Assembly (NCBI GenBank): GCA_035468285.1
Contig: DATISY010000013.1
Span: 1-5,846 of the forward strand
DNA length: 5,846 nucleotides
Reading direction: 5' to 3'
Origin: PALSA-555 sp035468285
Lineage (GTDB): Bacteria; Actinomycetota; Acidimicrobiia; IMCC26256; PALSA-555
The notes beneath the pieces are model-generated. The model saw only the letters and a list, made by a program, of their open reading frames with translations. It had not been told where the DNA came from and did no database searches. Below, piece by piece: positions 1 to 5,555 of this stretch (position 1 is its first letter; every line of letters begins with the position of its first letter). The translations under genes were made by a program, and so were the position numbers.

Positions 1-1081
1 TCGCGGTCACTGCGCCGAGGAACTGCTCCCACCGGGCAAAGTTCGGGAGGGTGACGTTGAGCCGGTCCCAGAACGCGTGTGGTCGCCCCGCGACATACTT
101 GTAGTAGCCCGCGTCGCGGTCGCTGACGTCGTTGAAGACGAGGTCATAGGTGGACGTCCCGGCCGGAGCCGAGCTGACGCCGCTGGCCGCCGCGAACGAC
201 CCCGCGATCGCGCCTTGCGCCGCGGCGTCGAGGGCCGGGTCGGTGTCGCTGCCGATGTCGCGTCCCGTGGTCCAGTTGCTGACGTGGAACGCGAGCTTGA
301 CGTTCGGTGCGTACCGGTCCCGGAGATGGAGCAGCGCCAGGTTGAAACCGCGCCAGGTGTCGGCGTACGCGGCGACGTCGGCGTTCCCCGAGCTGGCCAC
401 CGCGGCGCGGAGCAGATCCGGGCTCTCACCGGTGCCGCTGCAGAACCCGAAACAGGATCCGAGGCGGACGGCCTGCTGGGCATAGCCCGACAGGTCGGGC
501 TCGACCTGCACGATGGTTGTCGCGCCGTATCCCGCGATGCCGTCGGCAGTTCCTGGGCCGAGCCGCTGCATGAGCTTGGTGAAGTCCGCGTAGTACGAGG
601 CCATCAAGCCGGTGTTGTTCAGATGGGCCAGGTCGGTCTGGGCCTCGCCGCAACCGGCGCACGCGCCCGAGGACTGGAGGAGCATGTAGTAGGAGAACAC
701 CGGGATGGTGCCGCGCGCCTGCGCGTCGTGGGCGTAGTACAGGGGAAACTGCGCCGCGGTGTTCCACGTCGCCCACCCTTGGCCGGTGTTCACACCTCCG
801 GCGAGGTACTGGTATCCGTAGTCGAACGGCACGCCAGTCTGGGCGAGCCAGCCCGTCCCGGGCGCGAGGTCGCCGGGTGCGGCGCTGAGGCCGATGCCGA
901 ACCGGCTGGGCAGCCCCTTCGGCACCGCGCCCGGCGGCGTCACCGAGACCGGAGGCGGAGCCGGTCGGGCGGGCGGGGTGCAACCGGCCGCGACGAGCGC
1001 GAGCACTCCGAGCGCGACGACCGTGCCGCACCGGAGACGACCGGAGCGGGGGCGGCGTCGGACACACGAGTGGGGCAACAC
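1..1081 (-). CDS. Secreted lipoprotein with glycoside-hydrolase-like barrel, C-terminus cut by window edge
   Basis: A minus-strand frame, open from a GTG at 1081 to the left edge, encodes 360 residues with no stop. The N-terminus is a bacterial lipoprotein signal: Arg-rich n-region (about residues 8-17), hydrophobic stretch 19-33, then lipobox ALVAAGC with Cys34, followed by a Pro-rich linker (35-57). Cleavage and lipidation at Cys34 would anchor it outside the membrane. The mature part opens with SRFGIGLSAAPGDL (59-72) and is rich in Tyr and Trp (FDYGYQYLAGGVNTG at 86-100). It carries acidic motifs at strand-end-like positions, VEPDLSGY (193-200) and FNDVSDRD (316-323), which resembles a (beta/alpha)8 glycosidase. 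E194, D196, D318 and D321 are candidate acidic residues. Cysteine pairs at 141/144 and 210/214 could form disulfides. I cannot assign a GH family or substrate. GTG 1081 is preferred because no in-frame ATG precedes the signal peptide; TTG 1078 is the only close alternative. No convincing ribosome-binding site is visible. It is divergent from the aldo/keto reductase. Confidence 0.85.
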   Translation of the reverse strand, partial: MLPHSCVRRRPRSGRLRCGTVVALGVLALVAAGCTPPARPAPPPVSVTPPGAVPKGLPSRFGIGLSAAPGDLAPGTGWLAQTGVPFDYGYQYLAGGVNTGQGWATWNTAAQFPLYYAHDAQARGTIPVFSYYMLLQSSGACAGCGEAQTDLAHLNNTGLMASYYADFTKLMQRLGPGTADGIAGYGATTIVQVEPDLSGYAQQAVRLGSCFGFCSGTGESPDLLRAAVASSGNADVAAYADTWRGFNLALLHLRDRYAPNVKLAFHVSNWTTGRDIGSDTDPALDAAAQGAIAGSFAAASGVSSAPAGTSTYDLVFNDVSDRDAGYYKYVAGRPHAFWDRLNVTLPNFARWEQFLGAVTA

Positions 1082-1128
1082 GGTGGAGGTCGTGCCCCTG
1101 TTGTCGGCATCCGCAGGGTGCCCACTTG

Positions 1129-1139
1129 AAGGTGACCTT
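1129..1139. repeat. 11-bp palindrome AAGGTGACCTT between divergent genes
   Basis: The sequence AAGGT-G-ACCTT has perfect 5-bp arms around one central base. It lies in the 115-bp divergent region between the lipoprotein and aldo/keto reductase genes and overlaps the first two bases of the candidate -35 element of the reductase promoter. It could be a small operator for a dimeric regulator. Arms of this length also arise by chance, so the function is inferred. Confidence 0.35.
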
Positions 1140-1167
1140 GTGCCGGTGGTCGCGTCCGGGTGAGGAT
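1138..1167 (+). promoter_or_regulatory. Candidate promoter of the aldo/keto reductase gene
   Basis: TTGTGC at 1138-1143 is a possible -35 element. An 18-bp spacer separates it from GAGGAT at 1162-1167, which fits the loose actinobacterial -10 pattern (T/G)AnnnT. Transcription would begin near 1174, giving a leader of about 23 bases that includes the ribosome-binding site at 1186-1191. No convincing promoter was found on the opposite strand for the lipoprotein gene. Confidence 0.3.
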
Positions 1168-1185
1168 CGGCGCCCGGAGACGACG

Positions 1186-1191
1186 AAAGGG
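1186..1191 (+). promoter_or_regulatory. Ribosome-binding site for the aldo/keto reductase
   Basis: AAAGGG lies five bases before the GTG at 1197. It decides the start, because the protein's conserved N-terminal beta-hairpin (ELRPLGRTG) begins directly at this GTG and no upstream in-frame start has a comparable site. Confidence 0.65.
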
Positions 1192-1196
1192 ACGCT

Positions 1197-2189
1197 GTGG
1201 AACTGCGACCGTTGGGCCGAACCGGCATCCAGGTGTCCGAATTGTGCCTGGGGGCGATGACGTTCGGCCGCGAGGCGGACGAGGCCACGAGCGCGGCGAT
1301 GCTCGACCGGTTCCTCGTCGCGGGCGGCAACTTCGTCGACACGGCCGATGTGTACTCCGACGGGGTGTCGGAGGAGATCACCGGTCGGGTGCTCGGCACA
1401 CGCCGAGCCGACGTGGTGCTCGCGACGAAGGTGCGGTTCCCCACCGGGCCCGGGCCCAATGACGTCGGCCTGTCGCGCCGCCACATTCGCCTCGGTGTGG
1501 AGGCCTCGCTGCGCCGGCTCGGCACCGACTGGATCGACCTCTACCAGGTGCACTGCTGGGATGAGCGCACCCCGCTGGAGGAGACGCTGTCGACCCTCGA
1601 CGATCTCGTGCACGAAGGCAAGGTCCGGTACATCGGGGCGAGCAACTTCGCGGCCTGGCAGCTCGCGAAGTCCGTCGGGCTCTCCGCGTTGCACGGCTGG
1701 GAGGCGTTCGCGTCGCTCCAGCCCGAGTACTCCTTGATCACCCGGGACATCGAACGGGAGCTGGTACCGCTGTGCCGCACCGAGGGCCTGGCGGTCCTCC
1801 CGTGGAGCCCGTTGGCGGGCGGCATCCTGACCGGGAAATACCGGCCCGGGGAGGACCTACCCGCGGGGACCCGGGGCGGCGAGACGGAAGAGCCGATCAC
1901 GTTCACCTACCGGCTCGACGAGCGTGCCTGGAGGGTCGTCGACGCCGTGCGCACGGTGGCGGAGGAGATCGGCAAGACCGAAGCGCAGGTGGCACTGAAC
2001 TGGGTCGTGGCGCAGCGCGGTGTGACCGCCCCGATCGTCGGTGCGCGCAACCTGGCCCAGCTCGACGACAACTTGGGGGCGGTCGGGTGGAGACTCGACA
2101 AGGAGCACCGCGTCGCCCTCACGTGGGCCAGCGCATTCCCGCGCGGCTATCCGTATGACTTCATCGCGTACGCCAACGACACCCACTGA
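1197..2189 (+). CDS. Aldo/keto reductase, NADPH-dependent oxidoreductase
   Basis: The 330-residue protein is a complete member of the aldo/keto reductase superfamily, soluble (beta/alpha)8 barrels that reduce aldehydes and ketones with NAD(P)H. It starts with the family hairpin ELRPLGRTGIQVS. The catalytic tetrad is intact: Asp48 and Tyr53 (NFVDTADVYS), Lys78 (VVLATKV) and His119 (DLYQVH). Other family marks are GASN (147-150), the cofactor-loop region PWSPLAGGILTGKY (202-215), the Trp in ALNWV (266-270) and PIVGAR (279-284), which contributes to binding of the cofactor's adenosine phosphate. The length and the insertion around 216-235 fit the bacterial YajO/YhdN-like groups rather than the shorter 2,5-diketogluconate reductases. 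The physiological substrate cannot be read from the sequence. The gene has its own ribosome-binding site, is divergent from the lipoprotein gene and convergent with the exporter gene. Nothing suggests truncation or foreign origin. Confidence 0.95.
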   Translation: MELRPLGRTGIQVSELCLGAMTFGREADEATSAAMLDRFLVAGGNFVDTADVYSDGVSEEITGRVLGTRRADVVLATKVRFPTGPGPNDVGLSRRHIRLGVEASLRRLGTDWIDLYQVHCWDERTPLEETLSTLDDLVHEGKVRYIGASNFAAWQLAKSVGLSALHGWEAFASLQPEYSLITRDIERELVPLCRTEGLAVLPWSPLAGGILTGKYRPGEDLPAGTRGGETEEPITFTYRLDERAWRVVDAVRTVAEEIGKTEAQVALNWVVAQRGVTAPIVGARNLAQLDDNLGAVGWRLDKEHRVALTWASAFPRGYPYDFIAYANDTH

Positions 2190-2201
2190 GACCGCGGCTC
2201 G
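2190..2201. other. 12-bp gap between convergent genes
   Basis: Only 12 bases separate the TGA of the aldo/keto reductase from the TAG of the ABC exporter on the opposite strand. No U-tract or strong GC hairpin typical of an intrinsic terminator is seen in or next to the gap. The best local hairpin, CCGCG at 2192-2196 with CGCGG, has only 5-bp arms and a long loop. Rho-dependent or overlapping termination is therefore likely. Confidence 0.6.
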
Positions 2202-4103
2202 CTACGGCGACGCGGGCGTCACCAACGCGGCCGGGTGGGCTTGCCGCTCGAACTGCGTCTTGTACAGCTCGGAGTAGAGACCGCCCGCAGCGAGCAGCTC
2301 GTCGTGGTCGCCGCGTTCGACGATGGCGCCATGGTCGACGACGAGGATCTCGTCGGCGTCACGGACCGTCGAAAGCCGGTGCGCGATCACAATCGACGTT
2401 CGGCCCGTCAATGCGGTGCGCAGCGCGTCCTGTACCGCCAGCTCCGATTCGGAGTCGAGGTGGGCGGTCGCCTCGTCGAGCACGACGATGTCCGGGGCCT
2501 TCAGGAGCAGCCGGGCGATGGCGAGGCGCTGCTTCTCGCCGCCGGAGAGGCGGTACCCCCGGTCACCGACGAGGGTGTCGAGCCCCCCTGGGAGGCTCTC
2601 GACGAGCGGGAGGATCTGCGCTCCTCGGAGTGCTTCGGTGAGCTCCTGGTCGGTCGCGTCCGGTCGGGCGTAGAGCAGGTTCGATCGGATCGATTCGTGG
2701 AACATGTGGGCATCCTGGGTGACCATGCCGATCGAATCCCGCAGCGAGTCGAGGGTCGCGTCCCGGACGTCGATCCCGTTCACGCGCACTGCGCCGCTGC
2801 GCACGTCGTAGAGGCGCGGGACCAGGTGGCACAGCGTCGTCTTGCCAGCTCCCGACGACCCGACGAGCGCGACCATCTCTCCAGGGTTCACCTCGAAGCT
2901 GACGTCGAAGAGGACCGGCTCGCTCTGCGTGCGGTCGAGGGTGGCCACCGACTCGAGTGACGCCAGCGACACCTCTTCGGCGGTGGGGTAGGAGAAACCG
3001 ACGTGGTCGAACTGGACCCGGGCCCCGCCGCGCGGGATCGTGACTGCGTCGGGCTTCTCGGCAATCATCGGTGGCAGGTCGAGCACCTCGAACACGCGCT
3101 CGAAGGACACCAAAGCGGTCATGACGTCGACGTTGATGTTGGACAGCGACGTGAGTGGCCCGTAGAGACGGCTCAAGTACGCGGTGAGGGCGACGACCGT
3201 GCCGACGTCGAGGGCGCCGTGGACGGCGAGGACGCCGCCCCACCCATAGACCAACGCGGTCGCCAACGACGCGGTCAGCGTCAGCGCCACGAAGAAGAAG
3301 CGGGCGTACATGGCTTGCATGACACCGATGTCACGGACGCGTCCCGCCTTGTCATCGAACGACTGGGATTCCTCGGCGGGGCGGCCGAACAGCTTCACCA
3401 GCAGAGCGCCGGCGACGTTGAACCGCTCGGTCATCGTGGTGTTCATCTGCGCGTTCAGCGCGTAGGCCTCCCGCGTGATGCCTTGAAGGCGTCGCCCCAG
3501 CCATCGTGCGGGGAGCACGAACGCCGGGAGGATGATCAGCGAGACCAGCGTGAGCTGCCAGGAGAGGAAGAACATGGCGACGAGCACGAGGGACACGCTG
3601 ATGAGGTTGCTCACGACCGTGCCGAGCACGTCCGTAAACGCTTCTTGCGCGCCCAGCACATCGTTGTTGAGGCGCGTGACGAGAGCCCCGGTCTGGGTGC
3701 GGGTGAAGAACGCGAGCGGCATCTTCTGGACGTGCGCGAACACCTTGGTCCGCATGTCGTAGATGAGGCCCTCACCGATGCGGGCGGAAACGAAACGCTG
3801 ACCCAGCGACAAGAAGGCGTCAGCCACCGACAGCGCGGCGACGATCAACGCCAGCGTGATGATGATGCCCGTGTTGTGCTTGATGATGCCCTGGTTGATG
3901 ATCTGGCGGAAGAGGAGCGGGTTCGCGGCGCCGATGACCGCGTCGATCACGACGAGGACGAGGAAGAAGCCGAGGATCCGCTTGTACGGGGCCGCGAATC
4001 GCAGGATCCGCCGCCCGGTCCCGCGCGCGACTTTGGCGTGGGTGACGGACTGGTCCCGTCGCATCGACCGCATCACGCCCCACATGGGTGATCCGTGACC
4101 CAT
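2202..4103 (-). CDS. ABC exporter half-transporter (fused membrane and ATPase domains)
   Basis: The 633-residue protein has the MsbA/BmrA-type exporter layout: an N-terminal six-helix membrane domain (hydrophobic segments near 43-60, 79-98, 160-180, 183-199, 267-288 and 298-312) followed by an ATPase domain from about 362. All ATPase motifs are present: A-loop Tyr372, Walker A GSSGAGKT (415-422), Q-loop Gln463, signature LSGGE (519-523), Walker B IVVLDE with catalytic Glu544, D-loop AHLD (547-550) and switch His575. It should be a competent ATPase that works as a dimer, probably with itself because no partner half-transporter is in view, and exports a lipophilic compound or drug. An unusual insertion rich in Ser, Leu and Glu (about 375-395) separates the A-loop from the next strand. 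The ATG at 4103 overlaps the MarR stop codon and has a ribosome-binding site six bases upstream. ATG 4085 is a weaker alternative. The substrate is unknown. Confidence 0.93.
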   Translation of the reverse strand: MGHGSPMWGVMRSMRRDQSVTHAKVARGTGRRILRFAAPYKRILGFFLVLVVIDAVIGAANPLLFRQIINQGIIKHNTGIIITLALIVAALSVADAFLSLGQRFVSARIGEGLIYDMRTKVFAHVQKMPLAFFTRTQTGALVTRLNNDVLGAQEAFTDVLGTVVSNLISVSLVLVAMFFLSWQLTLVSLIILPAFVLPARWLGRRLQGITREAYALNAQMNTTMTERFNVAGALLVKLFGRPAEESQSFDDKAGRVRDIGVMQAMYARFFFVALTLTASLATALVYGWGGVLAVHGALDVGTVVALTAYLSRLYGPLTSLSNINVDVMTALVSFERVFEVLDLPPMIAEKPDAVTIPRGGARVQFDHVGFSYPTAEEVSLASLESVATLDRTQSEPVLFDVSFEVNPGEMVALVGSSGAGKTTLCHLVPRLYDVRSGAVRVNGIDVRDATLDSLRDSIGMVTQDAHMFHESIRSNLLYARPDATDQELTEALRGAQILPLVESLPGGLDTLVGDRGYRLSGGEKQRLAIARLLLKAPDIVVLDEATAHLDSESELAVQDALRTALTGRTSIVIAHRLSTVRDADEILVVDHGAIVERGDHDELLAAGGLYSELYKTQFERQAHPAALVTPASP

Positions 4104-4591
4104 CAGGCGCTCCCGACGCGCGCGGTGGTGTTGTCCTGGTCGGCGAGCACGACCAACAAGGACAAGAGCGTGCGGCGCTGCGGGGCAGTCAGGCGCCCGA
4201 AGAGCTCTTCGGCCGTGGCGCGCTGGGTGCTGTCCATGCGGTCGAGCACGGCCCGCCCGGCGCGGGTCGGGCTGACCAGCACGGAGCGTCGGTCGTGGGG
4301 GTCGGCCTCCCGGTCGACGAGTCCTGCGGTCACGAGGGAGTCGACCATCGTCGTGAGGGACCTCGGAACGATCTCGAGGCTGGCCGCGAGGTCGGCCATG
4401 CGCATCGGCTCGCTCGCCGCGAGGACCCGGAGGGCCCGGGCCTGGCCGAACGTCACGCCGAGGGGGGCCAGCTCCTTCGCCGCGCCCCGGCGGAGCCGCC
4501 ACGACGAGCGCACCAAGAGCTCACCGAGCTGGCCGATGAGGTCGGCGCCGGGCGGGCCAGCGGCCGGGCGGACGGTAGGGCTCGGTCCCAT
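4103..4591 (-). CDS. MarR-family transcriptional regulator
   Basis: The 162-residue protein is a MarR-type winged-helix regulator. Such proteins act as dimers, usually repressing neighbouring efflux or stress genes until a small phenolic or lipophilic ligand binds. Visible parts are the N-terminal dimerisation helix (about 16-42), the helix-turn-helix with MRMADLAASLEI (63-74) and recognition helix VPRSLTTMVDSLVTAGLVDR (75-94), the wing with the hallmark DPHDRR (97-102) and RSVLVSPTRAG (102-112), and the C-terminal dimerisation helices (113-152). The gene is first in a two-gene operon: its TGA shares one base with the exporter's ATG (TGATG), so the two are probably translationally coupled. 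A palindrome and a direct repeat lie within 45 bases upstream of its start, consistent with autoregulation. No clear ribosome-binding site precedes ATG 4591, so the transcript may be leaderless. The first 15 residues are Pro/Gly-rich and probably disordered. Confidence 0.93.
   Translation of the reverse strand: MGPSPTVRPAAGPPGADLIGQLGELLVRSSWRLRRGAAKELAPLGVTFGQARALRVLAASEPMRMADLAASLEIVPRSLTTMVDSLVTAGLVDREADPHDRRSVLVSPTRAGRAVLDRMDSTQRATAEELFGRLTAPQRRTLLSLLVVLADQDNTTARVGSA
4110..4114 (-). promoter_or_regulatory. Ribosome-binding site of the ABC exporter, inside the MarR gene
   Basis: On the minus strand GGGAG lies six bases before the ATG at 4103, within the last codons of the MarR gene. Together with the TGATG stop/start overlap it supports this start over the internal ATG at 4085 and points to coupled translation of regulator and exporter. 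Confidence 0.6.
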
Positions 4592-4598
4592 ATCCGTG

Positions 4599-4628
4599 AG
4601 GGTACCTGATAATGAGGCAATCTCTTAA
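4599..4628 (-). promoter_or_regulatory. Candidate promoter of the marR-ABC operon
   Basis: Reading the minus strand, TTAAGA (4628-4623) is a possible -35 element. After an 18-bp spacer comes TACCCT (4604-4599), which fits the actinobacterial -10 pattern TAnnnT. Seven bases separate it from the ATG at 4591, so transcription may begin at or next to the start codon, giving a leaderless message. This agrees with the lack of a clear ribosome-binding site. The palindrome at 4603-4619 sits mostly in the spacer. Confidence 0.4.
4603..4619. promoter_or_regulatory. Candidate MarR operator: 17-bp imperfect palindrome
   Basis: TACCTGATAATGAGGCA is palindromic at six of eight paired positions around a central A. 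Its size and AT-rich centre are typical of MarR-family sites, and it overlaps the predicted promoter spacer and -10 of the regulator's own operon. Binding here would block RNA polymerase and give autorepression. The role is inferred from position and symmetry. Confidence 0.45.
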
Positions 4629-4633
4629 TGAGG
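4610..4633. repeat. Direct repeat of TAATGAGG with 16-bp period
   Basis: TAATGAGG occurs at 4610-4617 and again at 4626-4633, separated by eight bases (read on the minus strand as CCTCATTA twice). The first copy is the right half of the palindrome and the second lies upstream of, and overlapping, the predicted -35 element. This could be an extra half-site for the regulator. Confidence 0.4.
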
Positions 4634-4659
4634 GTCCTCGCCCTCCCCCTCTTGGGCCG

Positions 4660-5454
4660 TCAATAGCCGGGGAAGAGGCGACAGAGGTCGTCGACGGTCA
4701 AGGAACTGGCGGTGAGCCCGACACCCGCTCGGTGGGTCGCCAGCCGACCGGCGACGAGGCGGATGAGGGCCTCGGCGCCCAGGGTCAAGGCCCCGTCGGG
4801 GTGGGCTGGCGTGCCGGGCTGGAGGGTCGTGCCCTCTGCCGTCGACAACGCGAAGGTGCGGACGGGGTCGACCGTGGAGATCGCCACCGTGACCGGCCCG
4901 GGCAGGGCGTCGGGCCGGCCGAAGAAGCCGATGGAGAGGGGCAGCCGGTCGACGAGCAGCGCGGCCGCGGGCGGGTCGAGCGTGGCGGCGGCGTCCGCGC
5001 CGGCGCGCACGTCCCAGCTGTGGAGGGTGGTCTCGGTGAGCCGGAAGCTCACGACGCTCGGCACGTCCATCGGGCTGGGCAAGAACCCGAGCTTGATGCG
5101 CAGCGTGCTGCGGGTGTCCTCGTCGAGGGCCTCGTAGCGAGTGACGAGCTCCTCGTCCCAGGCCACGAACGCGTCGCGGCGCTCCTCGGGTCGCATGGCA
5201 TCCCACCGGGCCCACACCGCGGGAAAGGTTTCCCGGTCGGGCGGCTCGGCGCCGGTTTGGGCCGCGTCGAGGCCGGCCAAGCCGAACTCGGCGCTGCTGC
5301 CCAGATGGCCGAGCACGTCGGCGACGTCCCAGTCGACGCACGCCGAGGGTCTGCTGAGCGCCCGCGTGTCGAGCCGCGCGACGGTCGCCACGAGCTGGTC
5401 GTGGCAGGCGCGCAGCGCCCCGATGAACGGGTCGGCATCGGCCACGGCGCGCAC
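4660..5454 (-). CDS. Maleylpyruvate isomerase-family (DinB-like) metal-binding protein
   Basis: From the GTG at 5454 the protein has 264 residues and two parts: an N-terminal DinB-like four-helix domain (about 8-150) and a C-terminal alpha/beta domain (about 165-262). This is the layout of the mycothiol-dependent maleylpyruvate isomerase family. The metal triad is visible: His50 in VADVLGHLG, and Glu141 and His145 in LTETTLHSWD, matching the His/Glu/His site of the characterised Corynebacterium enzyme in order and spacing. Most actinobacterial paralogues have no known substrate, so true maleylpyruvate isomerase activity should not be assumed; a mycothiol-linked transferase or detoxification role is possible. 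GTG 5454 has GGAGG five bases upstream. GTG 5445 is close, and ATG 5505 (17 more residues, with a GGGGA) is a real alternative, but the extension would run into the inverted repeat at 5499-5531. It lies 68 bp upstream of marR on the same strand, so read-through is possible. Confidence 0.88.
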   Translation of the reverse strand: MRAVADADPFIGALRACHDQLVATVARLDTRALSRPSACVDWDVADVLGHLGSSAEFGLAGLDAAQTGAEPPDRETFPAVWARWDAMRPEERRDAFVAWDEELVTRYEALDEDTRSTLRIKLGFLPSPMDVPSVVSFRLTETTLHSWDVRAGADAAATLDPPAAALLVDRLPLSIGFFGRPDALPGPVTVAISTVDPVRTFALSTAEGTTLQPGTPAHPDGALTLGAEALIRLVAGRLATHRAGVGLTASSLTVDDLCRLFPGY

Positions 5455-5459
5455 CCTAC

Positions 5460-5464
5460 CCTCC
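5460..5464 (-). promoter_or_regulatory. Ribosome-binding site favouring the GTG start at 5454
   Basis: GGAGG on the minus strand lies five bases before the GTG at 5454 and is the strongest ribosome-binding match near the start of the isomerase-family gene. It is the main reason for preferring this start over ATG 5505 and GTG 5445. Confidence 0.5.
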
Positions 5465-5498
5465 GACCACCCGTTGCTTCCCAGTCGACCCGTAGGCT

Positions 5499-5531
5499 GC
5501 GTCATGCGACGGTCCCCACGTCGCGTGACGC
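5499..5531. repeat. 13-bp inverted repeat in the gad/isomerase divergent region
   Basis: GCGTCATGCGACG (5499-5511) and CGTCGCGTGACGC (5519-5531) are inverted copies matching at 12 of 13 positions around a 7-base spacer, GTCCCCA. In RNA read from the plus strand the single mismatch is a U-G wobble, so the whole arm could pair. It sits 24 bases upstream of the glutamate decarboxylase ATG and directly after TAGGCT (5493-5498), a possible -10 element with no good -35 partner. It could be an operator covering the transcription start or a hairpin in the gad leader. No U-tract follows, so it is not an ordinary intrinsic terminator. Confidence 0.7.
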
Positions 5532-5544
5532 CCGAAGCGACCCT

Positions 5545-5551
5545 GGGGGGA
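5545..5551 (+). promoter_or_regulatory. Ribosome-binding site of glutamate decarboxylase
   Basis: A run of six G followed by A ends four bases before the ATG at 5556 (five bases after the last G). It is a strong purine-rich site that fixes this ATG as the start. Confidence 0.65.
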
Positions 5552-5555
5552 AACA

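Noticed and set aside
1091..1123. GTGCCC repeated at both ends of this interval, next to a possible CCCTG/CAGGG stem
   Set aside because: The arms are short (5-6 bp), the loop is 13 bases and the motif is GC-rich, so chance occurrence is likely.
77..1129. Long open frame on the plus strand (about 350 codons) opposite the lipoprotein gene
   Set aside because: Its translation is low-complexity Arg/Gly/Val-rich with no domain, while the opposite strand encodes a convincing lipoprotein with signal peptide. It is a GC-driven shadow frame.
426..1694. Minus-strand open frame of about 420 codons spanning the divergent region and the start of the reductase
   Set aside because: It crosses two well-supported genes and their intergenic region in another frame, with Arg/His/Pro-rich composition and no recognisable motif.
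2190..2215. Possible terminator hairpin between the convergent genes
   Set aside because: The stem is only 5 bp with a long loop and no T-tract on either strand.
3845..3910. Runs of TGATGATG resembling a microsatellite
   Set aside because: They are explained by Ile-Ile and Ile-Ile-Ile codons (ATC/ATCATC) in the second membrane region of the exporter, not by a non-coding repeat.
3003..4091. Plus-strand open frame of about 360 codons opposite the exporter's membrane domain
   Set aside because: The translation is Asp/Glu/His/Arg-rich, as expected from reading hydrophobic codons backwards. It has no domain or ribosome-binding site.
4104..4502. N-terminal extension of the exporter frame to an ATG at 4502 inside marR
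   Set aside because: The added 133 residues are Arg/Pro/Gly-rich shadow sequence of the MarR gene. The ATG at 4103 has a ribosome-binding site and the TGATG overlap.
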